Numbered from the stretch's first letter, positions 8,220 through 17,602 are shown. The stretch is 64,000 bases of DNA from JAWLCA01 sp041687395 (GCA_041687395.1 JAWLCA010000001.1:186001-250000), one strand, 5' to 3'. The notes: generated by a model from the sequence alone, not told the origin. Numbers and translations: made by a program.

Positions 8220-8471
8220 TCAGTGCACGTTGACCGGGGCCATGTCGTTCTGGCGTGCCAGGATGAAGGCCAGCCTGCGGTCGCGCACCAGCGCGATGCG
8301 TTCGCCATCCGCGTCGTGCACGGCGTAGACGGTGCCGATGCCGCCGGCCTGCTCGCGCAGTTCGGCGGGCAGATCGGCGACCTGCACCGCGCGGACGTAA
8401 ACGATCGGGCGGGCGCCTTCGCCCGTCGTCGCCTCGCCCAGCATCTTTTCGAGATCGTATTTCGTGTCCAT
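8220..8471 (-). CDS. DUF1150 family protein paired with Hsp20
   Basis: This 83-residue cytoplasmic protein belongs to a family found almost only in alphaproteobacteria, typically beside a small heat-shock protein gene. Family features are IVYVRAVQVADLP in the middle and the conserved end RRLAFILARQNDMAPVNVH. Its function is unknown. The start lies 13 bases after the hsp20 stop on the same strand, so both should be made from the heat-shock promoter upstream of hsp20. This suggests a co-factor or regulator role in protein quality control, which is inference. Confidence 0.87.
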   Translation of the reverse strand: MDTKYDLEKMLGEATTGEGARPIVYVRAVQVADLPAELREQAGGIGTVYAVHDADGERIALVRDRRLAFILARQNDMAPVNVH

Positions 8472-8484
8472 GCCTGCCTCCTGT

Positions 8485-8898
8485 TTACGCCCTTGAAATC
8501 TTGACGGTTCGCACCACCGGGTCGGGTGCCGTGCGCGCCAGATCGACGTGCAGCAGCCCGTTTTCCATCACCGCGCCGGTCACCTCGACGCCTTCGGCCA
8601 GAACGAAGGCGCGCTGAAAGGCGCGGGCCGCGATCCCGCGGTGCAGGAACACCCGGCCGTCGTCGTCATCGCCCTGCCGGCCGCGGATCACCAGTTGCCG
8701 ATCCTCGACCGTGATCGACAGATCTTCTTCGCGGAACCCGGCGAGCGCGAGCGTGATACGGTAGGCGGCATCGCCGCGCTGTTCGATGTTGAAAGGCGGA
8801 TAGCCGTCGGCGCCGGATTTGGCGGTCCGTTCCACAAGGCGTTCCAGTTGCTCGAAGCCCAGAAGAAACGGATGGGCGCCGAAGGTATGTTTCGTCAT
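8485..8898 (-). CDS. Small heat shock protein, Hsp20/alpha-crystallin family
   Basis: This ATP-independent holdase chaperone has 137 residues. It has a short N-terminal arm containing FLLGFEQLERLVER and PPFNIEQ, which is typical of IbpA-like class A proteins. The alpha-crystallin domain runs from about residue 35 to 125, with YRITLALAGF, the strand RQLVIRGRQ and the GLLHVDLAR motif near the end. It ends VVRTVKISRA and lacks a clear IxI tail. The start is the ATG at 8898 with a GAAGGG site. An extended frame upstream was rejected because it would cross the promoter. Confidence 0.93.
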   Translation of the reverse strand: MTKHTFGAHPFLLGFEQLERLVERTAKSGADGYPPFNIEQRGDAAYRITLALAGFREEDLSITVEDRQLVIRGRQGDDDDGRVFLHRGIAARAFQRAFVLAEGVEVTGAVMENGLLHVDLARTAPDPVVRTVKISRA

Positions 8899-8964
8899 GC
8901 AGCAAGCCCTTCGTGAAGCGACGTTGCGATCGTTTTCGGCCCCGGTTTCGGCGACCTGCATCCG

Positions 8965-8993
8965 ATATGGGGCGCGATGGGTGCCACGACAAG
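8965..8993 (-). promoter_or_regulatory. RpoH (sigma-32)-type heat-shock promoter of hsp20-DUF1150
   Basis: Reading the minus strand, CTTGTC (8988-8993) is followed after 15 bases by CCCCATAT (8965-8972). This agrees closely with the sigma-32 consensus CTTGAA-N13-15-CCCCATNT. It implies a 5' leader of about 60 bases before the hsp20 ATG. The assignment is from motif match and gene identity. Confidence 0.72.
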
Positions 8994-9098
8994 AGGGCGC
9001 GAATGACCGAAAAACTTCCCGCAGGCGGCAAAAATCGGTATTCTGCTGCCGGTTTCCGATCCCGACTCGCTACCCAAAGACCAGAGGCAAGGCCCGAC

Positions 9099-9317
9099 AT
9101 GAACGCCCCCATCGAACTGAATTCAGAAGACGTGCTGCGCGTGAAACTGGAGGTTCTGAAACGCGAGCATCGCGATCTCGATGACGCGATCGCGGCCCTG
9201 TCGGACAAGGCCGGCGCGGATACGCTGGCCCTGCGGCGGCTGAAGAAGCAGAAGCTGAGCCTGAAGGACCAGATCACCCGGATCGAGGATATCCTGACCC
9301 CCGACATCATCGCGTGA
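9099..9317 (+). CDS. YdcH family protein (DUF465)
   Basis: This 72-residue, highly charged, all-helical protein of the YdcH/DUF465 family has unknown function. The typical features are REHRDLDDAIAAL and LALRRLKKQKLSLKDQI, which together predict a two-helix coiled-coil hairpin. The ATG at 9099 was chosen because the following residues (MNAPIELNSEDVLRVKLEVL) match family starts. The longer upstream frame is not helical. It lies 61 bases before purE on the same strand. A short spacer without a terminator leaves co-transcription possible. Confidence 0.88.
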   Translation: MNAPIELNSEDVLRVKLEVLKREHRDLDDAIAALSDKAGADTLALRRLKKQKLSLKDQITRIEDILTPDIIA

Positions 9318-9378
9318 CCGCATTGCCCGTGCGGGCGCGGTCGCTATAGTGCGCGCTTCGTCAAGAACGGAGGGCGGC

Positions 9379-9867
9379 ATGGGACAGCCACGGGTCGGAA
9401 TCATCATGGGCAGCCAGTCGGACTGGCCCACCATGCGCGCGGCGGCAGGACTGCTGGACGAGTTCCAGATCGCCCATGAGGCGCGGATCGTCTCGGCGCA
9501 TCGCACGCCGGACCGGTTGTGGGACTATGGCAAGACGGCCGCCGGGCGGGGCTTGAAGGTGATCATTGCGGGCGCGGGCGGCGCGGCGCATCTGCCGGGC
9601 ATGATGGCGTCGAAGACGCGGCTGCCGGTGATCGGCGTGCCGGTGCAGACCAAGGCGCTGGGCGGGTTGGACAGCCTGTATTCCATCGTGCAGATGCCGC
9701 GAGGCTTTCCGGTGGCGACAATGGCCATCGGGTCTGCGGGCGCGATGAACGCGGGGCTGATGGCGGTGCAGATCCTTGCGCTGGACGATGCCGAACTGGC
9801 GCTGCGGCTGGATCGCTGGCGGTCGGAGCTTTCCGCCTCGATCCCCGAGGAGCCGAGCGATGAGTGA
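9379..9867 (+). CDS. purE: 5-(carboxyamino)imidazole ribonucleotide mutase
   Basis: This class I PurE converts N5-CAIR to CAIR in purine biosynthesis. It has 162 residues, the usual length. The substrate-binding motifs are all present: GSQSDWP at 11-17, SAHRTP at 39-44 with the catalytic His41, and AGAGGAAHLPG at 64-74. The ATG at 9379 has a GGAGGG site. An upstream in-frame start lacks one. The 3' end overlaps purK by eight bases, so PurE and PurK, which supplies N5-CAIR, are made from one operon with coupled translation. Confidence 0.98.
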   Translation: MGQPRVGIIMGSQSDWPTMRAAAGLLDEFQIAHEARIVSAHRTPDRLWDYGKTAAGRGLKVIIAGAGGAAHLPGMMASKTRLPVIGVPVQTKALGGLDSLYSIVQMPRGFPVATMAIGSAGAMNAGLMAVQILALDDAELALRLDRWRSELSASIPEEPSDE

Positions 9868-10927
9868 GCTGGCTCCGGGATCGGTGATCGGGATTCTGGG
9901 CGGCGGGCAGCTGGGGCGGATGCTGTCGGTGGCGGCCAGCCGCTTGGGCTATCGCTGCCATGTCTACGAGCCGTCGCCGAACCCGCCCGCGGGCGACGTG
10001 GCGCATCGGGCCACGACGGCGGACTATGACGACGCCACGGCGCTGGCCGAGTTCGCCGCCTCGGTGGACGTGGTGACCTATGAGTTCGAGAATGTGCCCA
10101 CCGCCGCGCTGGACGCGATCGAGGCCGCGCGGCCGATCCGGCCGGGCCGGCGGGCGCTGGCGACCAGCCAGGACCGACTGGAGGAAAAAGAGTTTCTCCA
10201 AGGGCTTGGGTTGCAGGTTGCACCCTTTGCGGCGGTCGAGGATCACGACAGCCTTATGGCGGGGATCGCCACCGTCGGGGTGCCCGCGATCCTGAAGACG
10301 CGGCGGCTCGGCTATGACGGCAAGGGGCAGGTGCGGATCACCTCGGCCGAGGGCGCGGTGGATGCGCTGGAGGTGATCGCGGGGGCGCCTGCGGTGCTGG
10401 AGGGGTTTGTCGAGTTTTCCCACGAGGTGTCGGTGATCGCGGCGCGGGGGCTCGATGGGTCGGTCGCGGCCTTCGATCCGGGCGAGAACCTGCATGAAGG
10501 CGGGATCCTGCGGCGGACGACGGTGCCCGCGCGTCTGAGTGCGGCGCAAAGGTCGGACGCGGTGCTGATCGCCGCGCGGATTCTCAATGCGCTGGAGTAT
10601 GTCGGCGTCATTGGGGTGGAGTTGTTCGTGACGCCCAAGGGGTTGATCGTGAACGAATTTGCGCCGCGGGTGCACAACTCGGGCCACTGGACGCAGGCGG
10701 GCTGCGCGGTCGATCAGTTCGAGCAGCACATCCGCGCCATCGCGGGTTGGCCGTTGGGCGACGGCGGGCGCTATGCTGATGTCGAGATGGAGAATCTGAT
10801 CGGCGATGATGTGCTGCGGGTGCCGGACATCGCGCAGGAAAGCGGGGCGCAGATCCATCTGTACGGCAAGGCCGAGGCGCGGCCGGGGCGCAAGATGGGG
10901 CATGTGAACCGGGTGCGGCGAGGCTGA
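9860..10927 (+). CDS. purK: 5-(carboxyamino)imidazole ribonucleotide synthase
   Basis: This ATP-grasp enzyme makes N5-CAIR from AIR, ATP and bicarbonate, the step before PurE. It has 355 residues. The N-terminal nucleotide-type motif is GILGGGQLGRML. The ATP-grasp core includes ILKTRRLGYDGKGQ and the metal/ATP segment EFAPRVHNSGHWTQAG, a near-invariant PurK signature. The start overlaps the purE 3' end by eight bases. The protein ends at 10927 with a basic tail. Confidence 0.97.
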   Translation: MSELAPGSVIGILGGGQLGRMLSVAASRLGYRCHVYEPSPNPPAGDVAHRATTADYDDATALAEFAASVDVVTYEFENVPTAALDAIEAARPIRPGRRALATSQDRLEEKEFLQGLGLQVAPFAAVEDHDSLMAGIATVGVPAILKTRRLGYDGKGQVRITSAEGAVDALEVIAGAPAVLEGFVEFSHEVSVIAARGLDGSVAAFDPGENLHEGGILRRTTVPARLSAAQRSDAVLIAARILNALEYVGVIGVELFVTPKGLIVNEFAPRVHNSGHWTQAGCAVDQFEQHIRAIAGWPLGDGGRYADVEMENLIGDDVLRVPDIAQESGAQIHLYGKAEARPGRKMGHVNRVRRG

Positions 10928-10978
10928 AAACCGCGTCTGCACGCATGCATGTTTTACGTCCTTCTGCCGAGCATGCGA

Positions 10979-11920
<942 letters not shown>

Positions 11921-12027
11921 GTAATGTGACGTGGCGTATCGCTTGAGGTCGGGGGCGGCTGCGGGCAGTCTCGCCCCCGATACGCGGCCTGCGCCCCGTT
12001 GCCAAGCCGCCAGCCAAAGGAGGGCCA

Positions 12028-13731
12028 ATGGCCTATCGTGCCCCCGTCGCCGATTTCCGATTTCTGCTGGACCACGTGGTGGGCTTTGACGCCGTCGCCG
12101 CCACCGACCGCTTTGCCGAGGCCACCCCCGAGACGGTGGAGGCGATCCTGACCGGTGCCGCGCGCATGGCCGAGGATGTGCTGGCACCCCTGCAGCGCCC
12201 CGGCGACCTGCATCCCGCGCGGCTGGAAAACGGCGTGGTGCGCACGCCCCCCGGCTTTGCCGAGGGCTACCGGGAGATCGTCGAGGGCGGCTGGGTCGCC
12301 ATCGCCGCCGATCCCGAATACGGCGGCATGGGCCTGCCGATGGCGCTGACCACGCCGGTGAACGAGATGATCGGCAGCGCCTGCCTGGCCCTGCAGCTGA
12401 ACCCGCTGATGACCCAAGGCCAGATCGAGGCGCTGGAGCATCACGCGAGCGATGCGCTGAAGGCGCTCTATCTGCCGAAGCTGATCTCGGGCGAATGGTG
12501 CGGGACGATGAACCTGACTGAACCGCAGGCGGGCAGCGACGTGGGCGCGCTGCGCACGCGCGCCGAGCCGAACGGCGACGGCACCTATGCGATCACCGGG
12601 CAGAAGATCTACATCAGCTGGGGTGACAACGATTTCACCGAGAACGTCTGCCATCTGGTGCTGGCGCGGCTGCCTGACGGCGCGCCGGGAACGCGCGGCA
12701 TCAGCCTGTTCATGGTGCCGAAGGTCCAGCCCGATGCAGAGGGCAACCCGGGACAGCCGAACGCGCTGAAGGTGGTGAGCCTGGAGCATAAGATGGGTCT
12801 GCACGGGTCGCCCACGGCGGTTATGGAATACGACGGCGCGACCGGCTGGCTTGTGGGCGAGGCGCATCGCGGCATGGCGGCGATGTTCACGATGATGAAC
12901 AACGCGCGTCTCGGCGTTGGCGTGCAGGGTATTTCGGTTGCCGAGGCGGCGACGCAGGCCGCCGTCGTCCATGCGTTGGGCCGGGTGCAGGGCAAGCCTG
13001 CGGCAGGAGAGACCGGCAGCATCGCCGATCATGCCGACGTGCGCCGGATGCTGGCCACCATGCGGGCCGAGACCTTTGCCGCGCGCGCCATCGCGCTGGC
13101 CTGCGCCGTCGCGATCGACATGGCGCGCGCGACCGGCGAGGCCGGGTGGCAGGCCCGCGCGGCGCTGCTGACGCCCATCGCCAAGGCCTATGGCACCGAC
13201 ACCGGGGTGGCGGTCGCGAGCCTTGGCATCCAGGTGCATGGCGGCATGGGCTACATCGAGGAGACGGGCGCGGCGCAATACCTGCGCGACGTGCGGGTGA
13301 CGGCGATCTACGAGGGGACGAACGGAATCCAGGCGATGGATCTGGTGGGCCGCAAGATGGCCGACGGGGGCGAGGCCGCGTTCCGCCTGATCGAGGAGAT
13401 CCGGGCGGGGGCCGAAGCCGCACGGGACGATCACCCGGACCTGGCGGCCGCCGTCTGGTCGGCGGCCGAGGCGCTGGAGGAAGCGACCGAGGTGCTGGTG
13501 GCGATGGAAGCCAACGACCGCAATGCGGGCGCGGTGCCATATCTGGCCGCCTTTGCCCGCGTGCTGGGGGCGCATTTCCATCTGGCCTCGGCCCGGGCCG
13601 AGGCCGCGCGCCTGCCGCTGGCGCGGTTCTTCATCGAGCGCGTGCTGCCGCAGCACGCCGCCGACCTGGCCCATGCGCGGGCGGGCGCGGCCGGGATTTA
13701 TGCGATTCCGGCCGACGGGCTGGCCGCGTGA
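12028..13731 (+). CDS. Acyl-CoA dehydrogenase with C-terminal extension (DmdC-like family)
   Basis: This FAD-dependent acyl-CoA dehydrogenase has 567 residues and is longer than the standard enzymes of about 385. An extra N-terminal helical segment and a C-terminal domain of about 100 residues explain the difference. Diagnostic pieces are MNLTEPQAGSDVG (FAD/substrate), GQKIYISWGDNDF, and YEGTNGIQAMDLVGRK carrying the catalytic Glu. This long form includes DmdC, the 3-methylmercaptopropionyl-CoA dehydrogenase of DMSP demethylation, as well as fatty acyl-CoA enzymes, so the substrate is not settled. It overlaps the metallo-hydrolase gene by one base (TGATG). Confidence 0.9.
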   Translation: MAYRAPVADFRFLLDHVVGFDAVAATDRFAEATPETVEAILTGAARMAEDVLAPLQRPGDLHPARLENGVVRTPPGFAEGYREIVEGGWVAIAADPEYGGMGLPMALTTPVNEMIGSACLALQLNPLMTQGQIEALEHHASDALKALYLPKLISGEWCGTMNLTEPQAGSDVGALRTRAEPNGDGTYAITGQKIYISWGDNDFTENVCHLVLARLPDGAPGTRGISLFMVPKVQPDAEGNPGQPNALKVVSLEHKMGLHGSPTAVMEYDGATGWLVGEAHRGMAAMFTMMNNARLGVGVQGISVAEAATQAAVVHALGRVQGKPAAGETGSIADHADVRRMLATMRAETFAARAIALACAVAIDMARATGEAGWQARAALLTPIAKAYGTDTGVAVASLGIQVHGGMGYIEETGAAQYLRDVRVTAIYEGTNGIQAMDLVGRKMADGGEAAFRLIEEIRAGAEAARDDHPDLAAAVWSAAEALEEATEVLVAMEANDRNAGAVPYLAAFARVLGAHFHLASARAEAARLPLARFFIERVLPQHAADLAHARAGAAGIYAIPADGLAA

Positions 13732-14768
13732 TGGACGGGGCAGACCGAGGCATCCGATACCCCTTCGAGGAGTTGCCCGAGGAGGGCGGGGTGCTGCAGG
13801 TGGCCGAGGGGGTGCTGTGGCTGCGCCTGCCGCTGCCGATGGCGCTGGACCATGTGAATCTTTACGCGCTGGACGACGGCGACGGCTGGACGGTGGTGGA
13901 CACGGGGCTAGACAGCAAGCGGACGCGGGCAATCTGGGCCGCGCTCCTGGCGGGGCCGCTGGCGGGCAAGCCGGTTTCCCGCGTGATCGCCACCCATCAC
14001 CACCCCGATCACATCGGCTTGGCGGGTTGGCTGCAGGGGCAGGGGGCGGAGTTGTGGACCACACGCACCGCTTGGCTGTTCGCGCGGATGCTGACGCTGG
14101 ACGACCAGCCCGTTCCCGCCCCCGAGACGCTGGATTTCTGGCGCGCAGCGGGCATGCCGGAGGCGATGCTGGCGGCACGCGCCGGGCAGCGGCCGTTCAA
14201 CTTTGCCGATGTGGTTTCACCGCTGCCGCTGGGCTTCCGCCGGATCGCCGAGGGCGCGGTGATCCGCGCGGGAGGGCGCGACTGGCGCGTGCGGCTGGGT
14301 AACGGCCACGCGCCCGATCACGCCACGCTGTGGAGCCTTGACGACAATCTGGTGATCGGCGGCGACCAGTTGCTGCCCGGCATCTCGCCCAACCTGGGCG
14401 TCTATGCAACCGAGCCGGGCGCCGACCCGGTGGCCGACTGGCTGGAAAGCTGCGACAAGTTCGCAAGCCTCGCGCGGGCCGAGGATCTGGTCCTGCCCGG
14501 CCACAAGCTGCCCTATACCGGCCTGCCGCTGCGGCTGGCGCAGTTGTCGGCCAACCACCACGGCGCGCTGGACCGTCTGCGCGCGCATCTGGCCGAGCCG
14601 CGCGTGGCGGTGGATTGCTTCCCGGTGCTGTTCCAGCGTCGGATCGACGAGGGCACGTTCATCCTGGCGCTGGCCGAGACGGTTGCGCATCTGAACCACC
14701 TGCTGGCGCGCGGCGAGGTGACGCGGACGCGCCGCGACGACGGGGCCTGGATATGGCGGACCGCATGA
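13731..14768 (+). CDS. MBL fold metallo-hydrolase
   Basis: This 345-residue metallo-beta-lactamase fold hydrolase has the zinc motif His89-x-His91-x-Asp93-His94 (THHHPDHIG). A further metal His lies in GNGHAPDHATL, an Asp in VIGGDQLLPGISP and the last His in VLPGHKLPYTG. All expected metal positions are filled, so the protein should be active. The C-terminal 80 residues form a helical cap typical of the LACTB2-like hydrolases. It starts within the stop of the acyl-CoA dehydrogenase and ends within the start of the next gene. A role in hydrolysing an acyl-thioester of that pathway is inferred. Confidence 0.9.
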   Translation: MDGADRGIRYPFEELPEEGGVLQVAEGVLWLRLPLPMALDHVNLYALDDGDGWTVVDTGLDSKRTRAIWAALLAGPLAGKPVSRVIATHHHPDHIGLAGWLQGQGAELWTTRTAWLFARMLTLDDQPVPAPETLDFWRAAGMPEAMLAARAGQRPFNFADVVSPLPLGFRRIAEGAVIRAGGRDWRVRLGNGHAPDHATLWSLDDNLVIGGDQLLPGISPNLGVYATEPGADPVADWLESCDKFASLARAEDLVLPGHKLPYTGLPLRLAQLSANHHGALDRLRAHLAEPRVAVDCFPVLFQRRIDEGTFILALAETVAHLNHLLARGEVTRTRRDDGAWIWRTA

Positions 14769-15232
14769 ACCACCCCGACATCCAGACCACCGCCGAGGCG
14801 CATGAGGCGAGCGCCCTGCCGCCGCGCGCCCATGCGGTTCTGGCAGACCCGGACGCACCCGGGACTGTAGAGCTGGAACCGCTGCCCGAGGCGATGACGC
14901 GCGCGCCCCTGAGCGAGAAGAGCGAGGCGCAATGGGCCTACGAGCGGCTGATCCTCTACCTGCAGAAGTTCGAGGAAGGCCTTGATGCGGAGCACGAGGT
15001 CGCCGTTGGCCTTGCCGGGAGCGATGTCGGCGTGCTGAAGATCGAGGGGCTGGGGTATTTCGACCCGGACATCATCACCTTCTACGGCCAGGACGAGGGC
15101 GGCGAGCAGCTCCAGCTGATCCAGCATGTCAGCCAGTTGAACGTCCTGCTGAGCGCGGTGCCCAAGGAGCCCGGCGACGGCGAGGCGCGCCGGATCGGGT
15201 TCCGGCTGGTGCAGGATCTGGAAAACGACTGA
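14765..15232 (+). CDS. DUF6173 family protein
   Basis: This 155-residue soluble protein of unknown function resembles the DUF6173 family common in Rhodobacterales. The first 45 residues are proline/alanine-rich and probably disordered. The conserved part includes SEAQWAYERLILYLQKFE, a beta-rich centre with GYFDPDIITFYG, and the end RRIGFRLVQDLEND. Its ATG overlaps the metallo-hydrolase stop (ATGA). An alternative ATG 12 bases upstream in the same frame (MADRMNHP) is equally possible. It is the last gene of a three-gene unit. Confidence 0.8.
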   Translation: MNHPDIQTTAEAHEASALPPRAHAVLADPDAPGTVELEPLPEAMTRAPLSEKSEAQWAYERLILYLQKFEEGLDAEHEVAVGLAGSDVGVLKIEGLGYFDPDIITFYGQDEGGEQLQLIQHVSQLNVLLSAVPKEPGDGEARRIGFRLVQDLEND

Positions 15233-15324
15233 TCTGCAGCAGAATTCCCCACCGCCAAGGCGTGACAGGCCGAGATGAATCGGCTAATCCCCAAGCCAAG
15301 GGAACCAGATCAGGGAGTGCCGCA

Positions 15325-15459
15325 ATGGCCGAGCATGAACACGGAAAGATGGACATCACCGAACACGAGAAGACCTTTGAGGGCTTCGTCAAGTGGAGCA
15401 TCTGGGTCGCCGGCATATCCATCGGCATCCTGATCTTCCTCGCGCTGGCGAATACCTGA
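15325..15459 (+). CDS. aa3-type cytochrome c oxidase subunit IV
   Basis: This 44-residue single-span membrane protein is the small bacterial subunit IV of the aa3 cytochrome c oxidase in the inner membrane. It begins MAEHEHGKMDITEHEKTF, the typical His/acid-rich cytoplasmic start. A single helix of about 22 residues follows, and it ends LALANT. A CAGGGAG ribosome site lies eight bases upstream of the ATG. The catalytic subunits are not in the window, which is usual for this gene. Confidence 0.9.
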   Translation: MAEHEHGKMDITEHEKTFEGFVKWSIWVAGISIGILIFLALANT

Positions 15460-15497
15460 TCCGCCCGTCGCAGGGCCGCAGCGGCAGGGTGCCAGTA

Positions 15498-16160
15498 ATG
15501 CGTTTCGTGATCGTTCTGCTTCTGATGCTGCCGATGCTGTCGGCCTGCGCCACCTATAACCGCGAACCGAACGAGGCCTCGGCCGCGGAAGTTCAGCGCG
15601 CGCTCTATTCGCACCACAATCCCTTCACGCTCTCGTTGTACACGGTGGTGCGCAACACCGGCGGGCAGGGGGCACATGCCGCGCTGCTGATCAATGGCTC
15701 GCATCGGGCGCTTTTCGATCCGGCGGGCAGCTGGTTTCACCGCAACGCGCCGCGCCGGGGCGATCTGCATTACGGCATGACGCCGCAGATGCTGGACTTC
15801 TACGAAAACTACCACGCGCGCGAGACGCATCACATCATCGTCCAGACGATCGAGGTGCCCCGCGAGGTCGCCGATGCCGCGATCCGCGCGGCGGAGGCGC
15901 AGGGGCTGGTGACCGCGGCCTATTGCACGCAGGCCACCGCGGCCGTGCTGCAGACGCTGCCGGGGTTTTCGGACATTCGCGCGACCTGGTACCCGACCGC
16001 GCTGATGGAGCAACTCGCCTCGCGCCCCGGGATGCGGACAGAGCGGGTCTATCGTGACAATCCGGCGGAAAACCGGGGGCTTCTGGCGGCGCAGCAGACG
16101 GCGGTCATGCCCGCCCAGCAGCGGCAGACAGTAGCAGCGGGTCGATCCCCAGCACTTTGA
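15498..16160 (+). CDS. Putative lipoprotein of unknown function
   Basis: This 220-residue protein has a lipobox LSAC and the lipidated Cys at residue 17, so it is an envelope lipoprotein. No domain was recognised. The mature part contains a conserved-looking block (HNPFTLSLYTVVRNTGGQGAH and ALLINGSHRALFDPAGSW) and His-rich YHARETHHIIVQ. A single cysteine sits in AAYCTQATAA. The segment pattern His...Cys recalls NlpC/P60-like or DUF4105-type hydrolases, but the match is too weak to name. Its last 56 bases overlap the convergent yqgE gene. Confidence 0.75.
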   Translation: MRFVIVLLLMLPMLSACATYNREPNEASAAEVQRALYSHHNPFTLSLYTVVRNTGGQGAHAALLINGSHRALFDPAGSWFHRNAPRRGDLHYGMTPQMLDFYENYHARETHHIIVQTIEVPREVADAAIRAAEAQGLVTAAYCTQATAAVLQTLPGFSDIRATWYPTALMEQLASRPGMRTERVYRDNPAENRGLLAAQQTAVMPAQQRQTVAAGRSPAL

Positions 16161-16659
16161 GCGCGCGTTCCCATTTCGTCGCGTCCTCGGCCGAGAAGAC
16201 CAGATCGGGCGATGCGTCGGCCGTAAGCCAGCCGTTCTGCCTGATCTCGTCTTCCAGTTGCCCCGGCCCCCAGCCGGCATAGCCAAGCGCCAGCATCGAC
16301 GCCGCCGGGCCGGCGCCGCGGGCGATCTCTTCCAGAATATCGAGCGTCGCGGTCATGCCGAAACGGTCGTCCACCTGCAGCGTCGATCCGGTGGACTGAT
16401 AGTCGCCCGTGTGCAGCACGAAGCCGCGGCCGTGTTCCACCGGGCCGCCGAAATGCACGCGGATATCGTTGGCGCGATCTGCGGGCGTGATCTTCAACTG
16501 CTCCAGCAGGCTGGAGAACCGCACCTCGGGCGCGGGCTTGTTGATGATCAGGCCCATCGCGCCGTCTTCGGAATGGGCGCAAAGAAAGATCACGCTTTTC
16601 TCGAAGCGCGGGTCGCCCATGCCGGGCATGGCGATCAGAAGCTTGCCGCTGAGGTCCAT
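16105..16659 (-). CDS. YqgE/AlgH family protein
   Basis: This 184-residue soluble protein belongs to the YqgE (AlgH) family. It is widespread in proteobacteria; its function is not established. It carries the family motifs: the start MDLSGKLLIAMPGMGDPRFE, SVIFLCAHSEDGAMGLIINKP, VHFGGPVEHGRGFVLH and the C-terminal GYAGWGPGQLEDEI. Translation may start at 16659 (chosen, AGGGGA at a 12-base spacing) or at 16671 (MIDSMDLS), where the site would be too close. The 3' end overlaps the convergent lipoprotein gene. Confidence 0.93.
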   Translation of the reverse strand: MDLSGKLLIAMPGMGDPRFEKSVIFLCAHSEDGAMGLIINKPAPEVRFSSLLEQLKITPADRANDIRVHFGGPVEHGRGFVLHTGDYQSTGSTLQVDDRFGMTATLDILEEIARGAGPAASMLALGYAGWGPGQLEDEIRQNGWLTADASPDLVFSAEDATKWERALKVLGIDPLLLSAAAGRA

Positions 16660-16791
16660 CGAATCGATCATTCCCCTTTGCCTCAAGAATGTGATGTGCG
16701 GGGGGTGGCTTGCAAGCCCGGGCTGCGCCGGTCGGCGCGCCGTCGCCGGAACGTGATTTCTCATTGGCGCGGGGCTGCCTATCTTGGCGCC

Positions 16792-17595
16792 ATGTCAATC
16801 AAATGGAATCTCCTCGCCTCGATCTCGGCCCTCGTCCTGGCGCTGCCGGGCCACGCGCGCGAAGCATCACAGGTCGTCGACAGCCGCCTGCTGCAGGGCT
16901 GGCAGACCGAAACCGGCACCCGCATGGTGGCCCTGCATCTGGAGCTTGCGCCCGGGTGGAAGACCTACTGGCGCGCACCGGGCGAGGCCGGCATCCCGCC
17001 GGAGTTCGACTGGACCGGGTCGCAGAACCTCGGTTCGGTGCGCTTCCACTGGCCGCGGCCGGTCGTGTTCGACCAGAACGGGATGCGCAGCATCGGCTAC
17101 GATGGGCGCATGGTGCTGCCGATCGAGCTGACGCCGCACGACCCCGGCCAGCCGATCCAACTGCGGGCGCAGATCGATCTGGGCGTCTGTCAGGATATCT
17201 GCGTGCCGATGAGCCTGACAGTCAGCGCCGACCTTAAGGGCGCGGGCGCGCGTGATGCGATGATCGACGCGGCCCTGGCCGACCGGCCAAAATCCGCGCG
17301 CAGCGCCGGGCTGAGGGGCGCACGCTGTGCGGTGGAGCCAATCCGCGACGGGATGAAGGTGACGGCAGAGCTGGACATCCCTGCCCTTGGCGGGGCCGAG
17401 GTCGTGGTGTTGGAACTGGTGGGTCAGGACGTCTGGGTGTCCGAGGCGGTGACCGAACGCAGCGGCGGCCGGCTCACCGCAGCGGCCGAAATGGTCCCGC
17501 CCGAGGCCGCGCCGTTCTCCCTCGACCGGTCCGATATCCGGATCACGTTGATCGGCGCGGGGCGGGCGGTCGATCTGACGGGGTGCCCGGGCTGA
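16792..17595 (+). CDS. Secreted DsbD N-terminal (alpha) domain protein without membrane domain
   Basis: This 267-residue periplasmic protein resembles the N-terminal sensor/transfer domain of DsbD/ScsB-type thiol reductases. The signal peptide ends near residue 22 (ALPGHA). The repeated immunoglobulin-like regions show LAPGWKTYWRAPGEAG and YDGRMVLPIELTP. The redox pair is Cys133-x3-Cys137 (GVCQDICVP). The transmembrane beta and thioredoxin-like gamma domains of full DsbD are absent here, and the neighbouring genes do not supply them. It could accept electrons from a separate CcdA-like protein. It is divergent from yqgE and ends seven bases before the convergent RND gene. Confidence 0.85.
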   Translation: MSIKWNLLASISALVLALPGHAREASQVVDSRLLQGWQTETGTRMVALHLELAPGWKTYWRAPGEAGIPPEFDWTGSQNLGSVRFHWPRPVVFDQNGMRSIGYDGRMVLPIELTPHDPGQPIQLRAQIDLGVCQDICVPMSLTVSADLKGAGARDAMIDAALADRPKSARSAGLRGARCAVEPIRDGMKVTAELDIPALGGAEVVVLELVGQDVWVSEAVTERSGGRLTAAAEMVPPEAAPFSLDRSDIRITLIGAGRAVDLTGCPG

Positions 17596-17602
17596 GGCCC
17601 GC

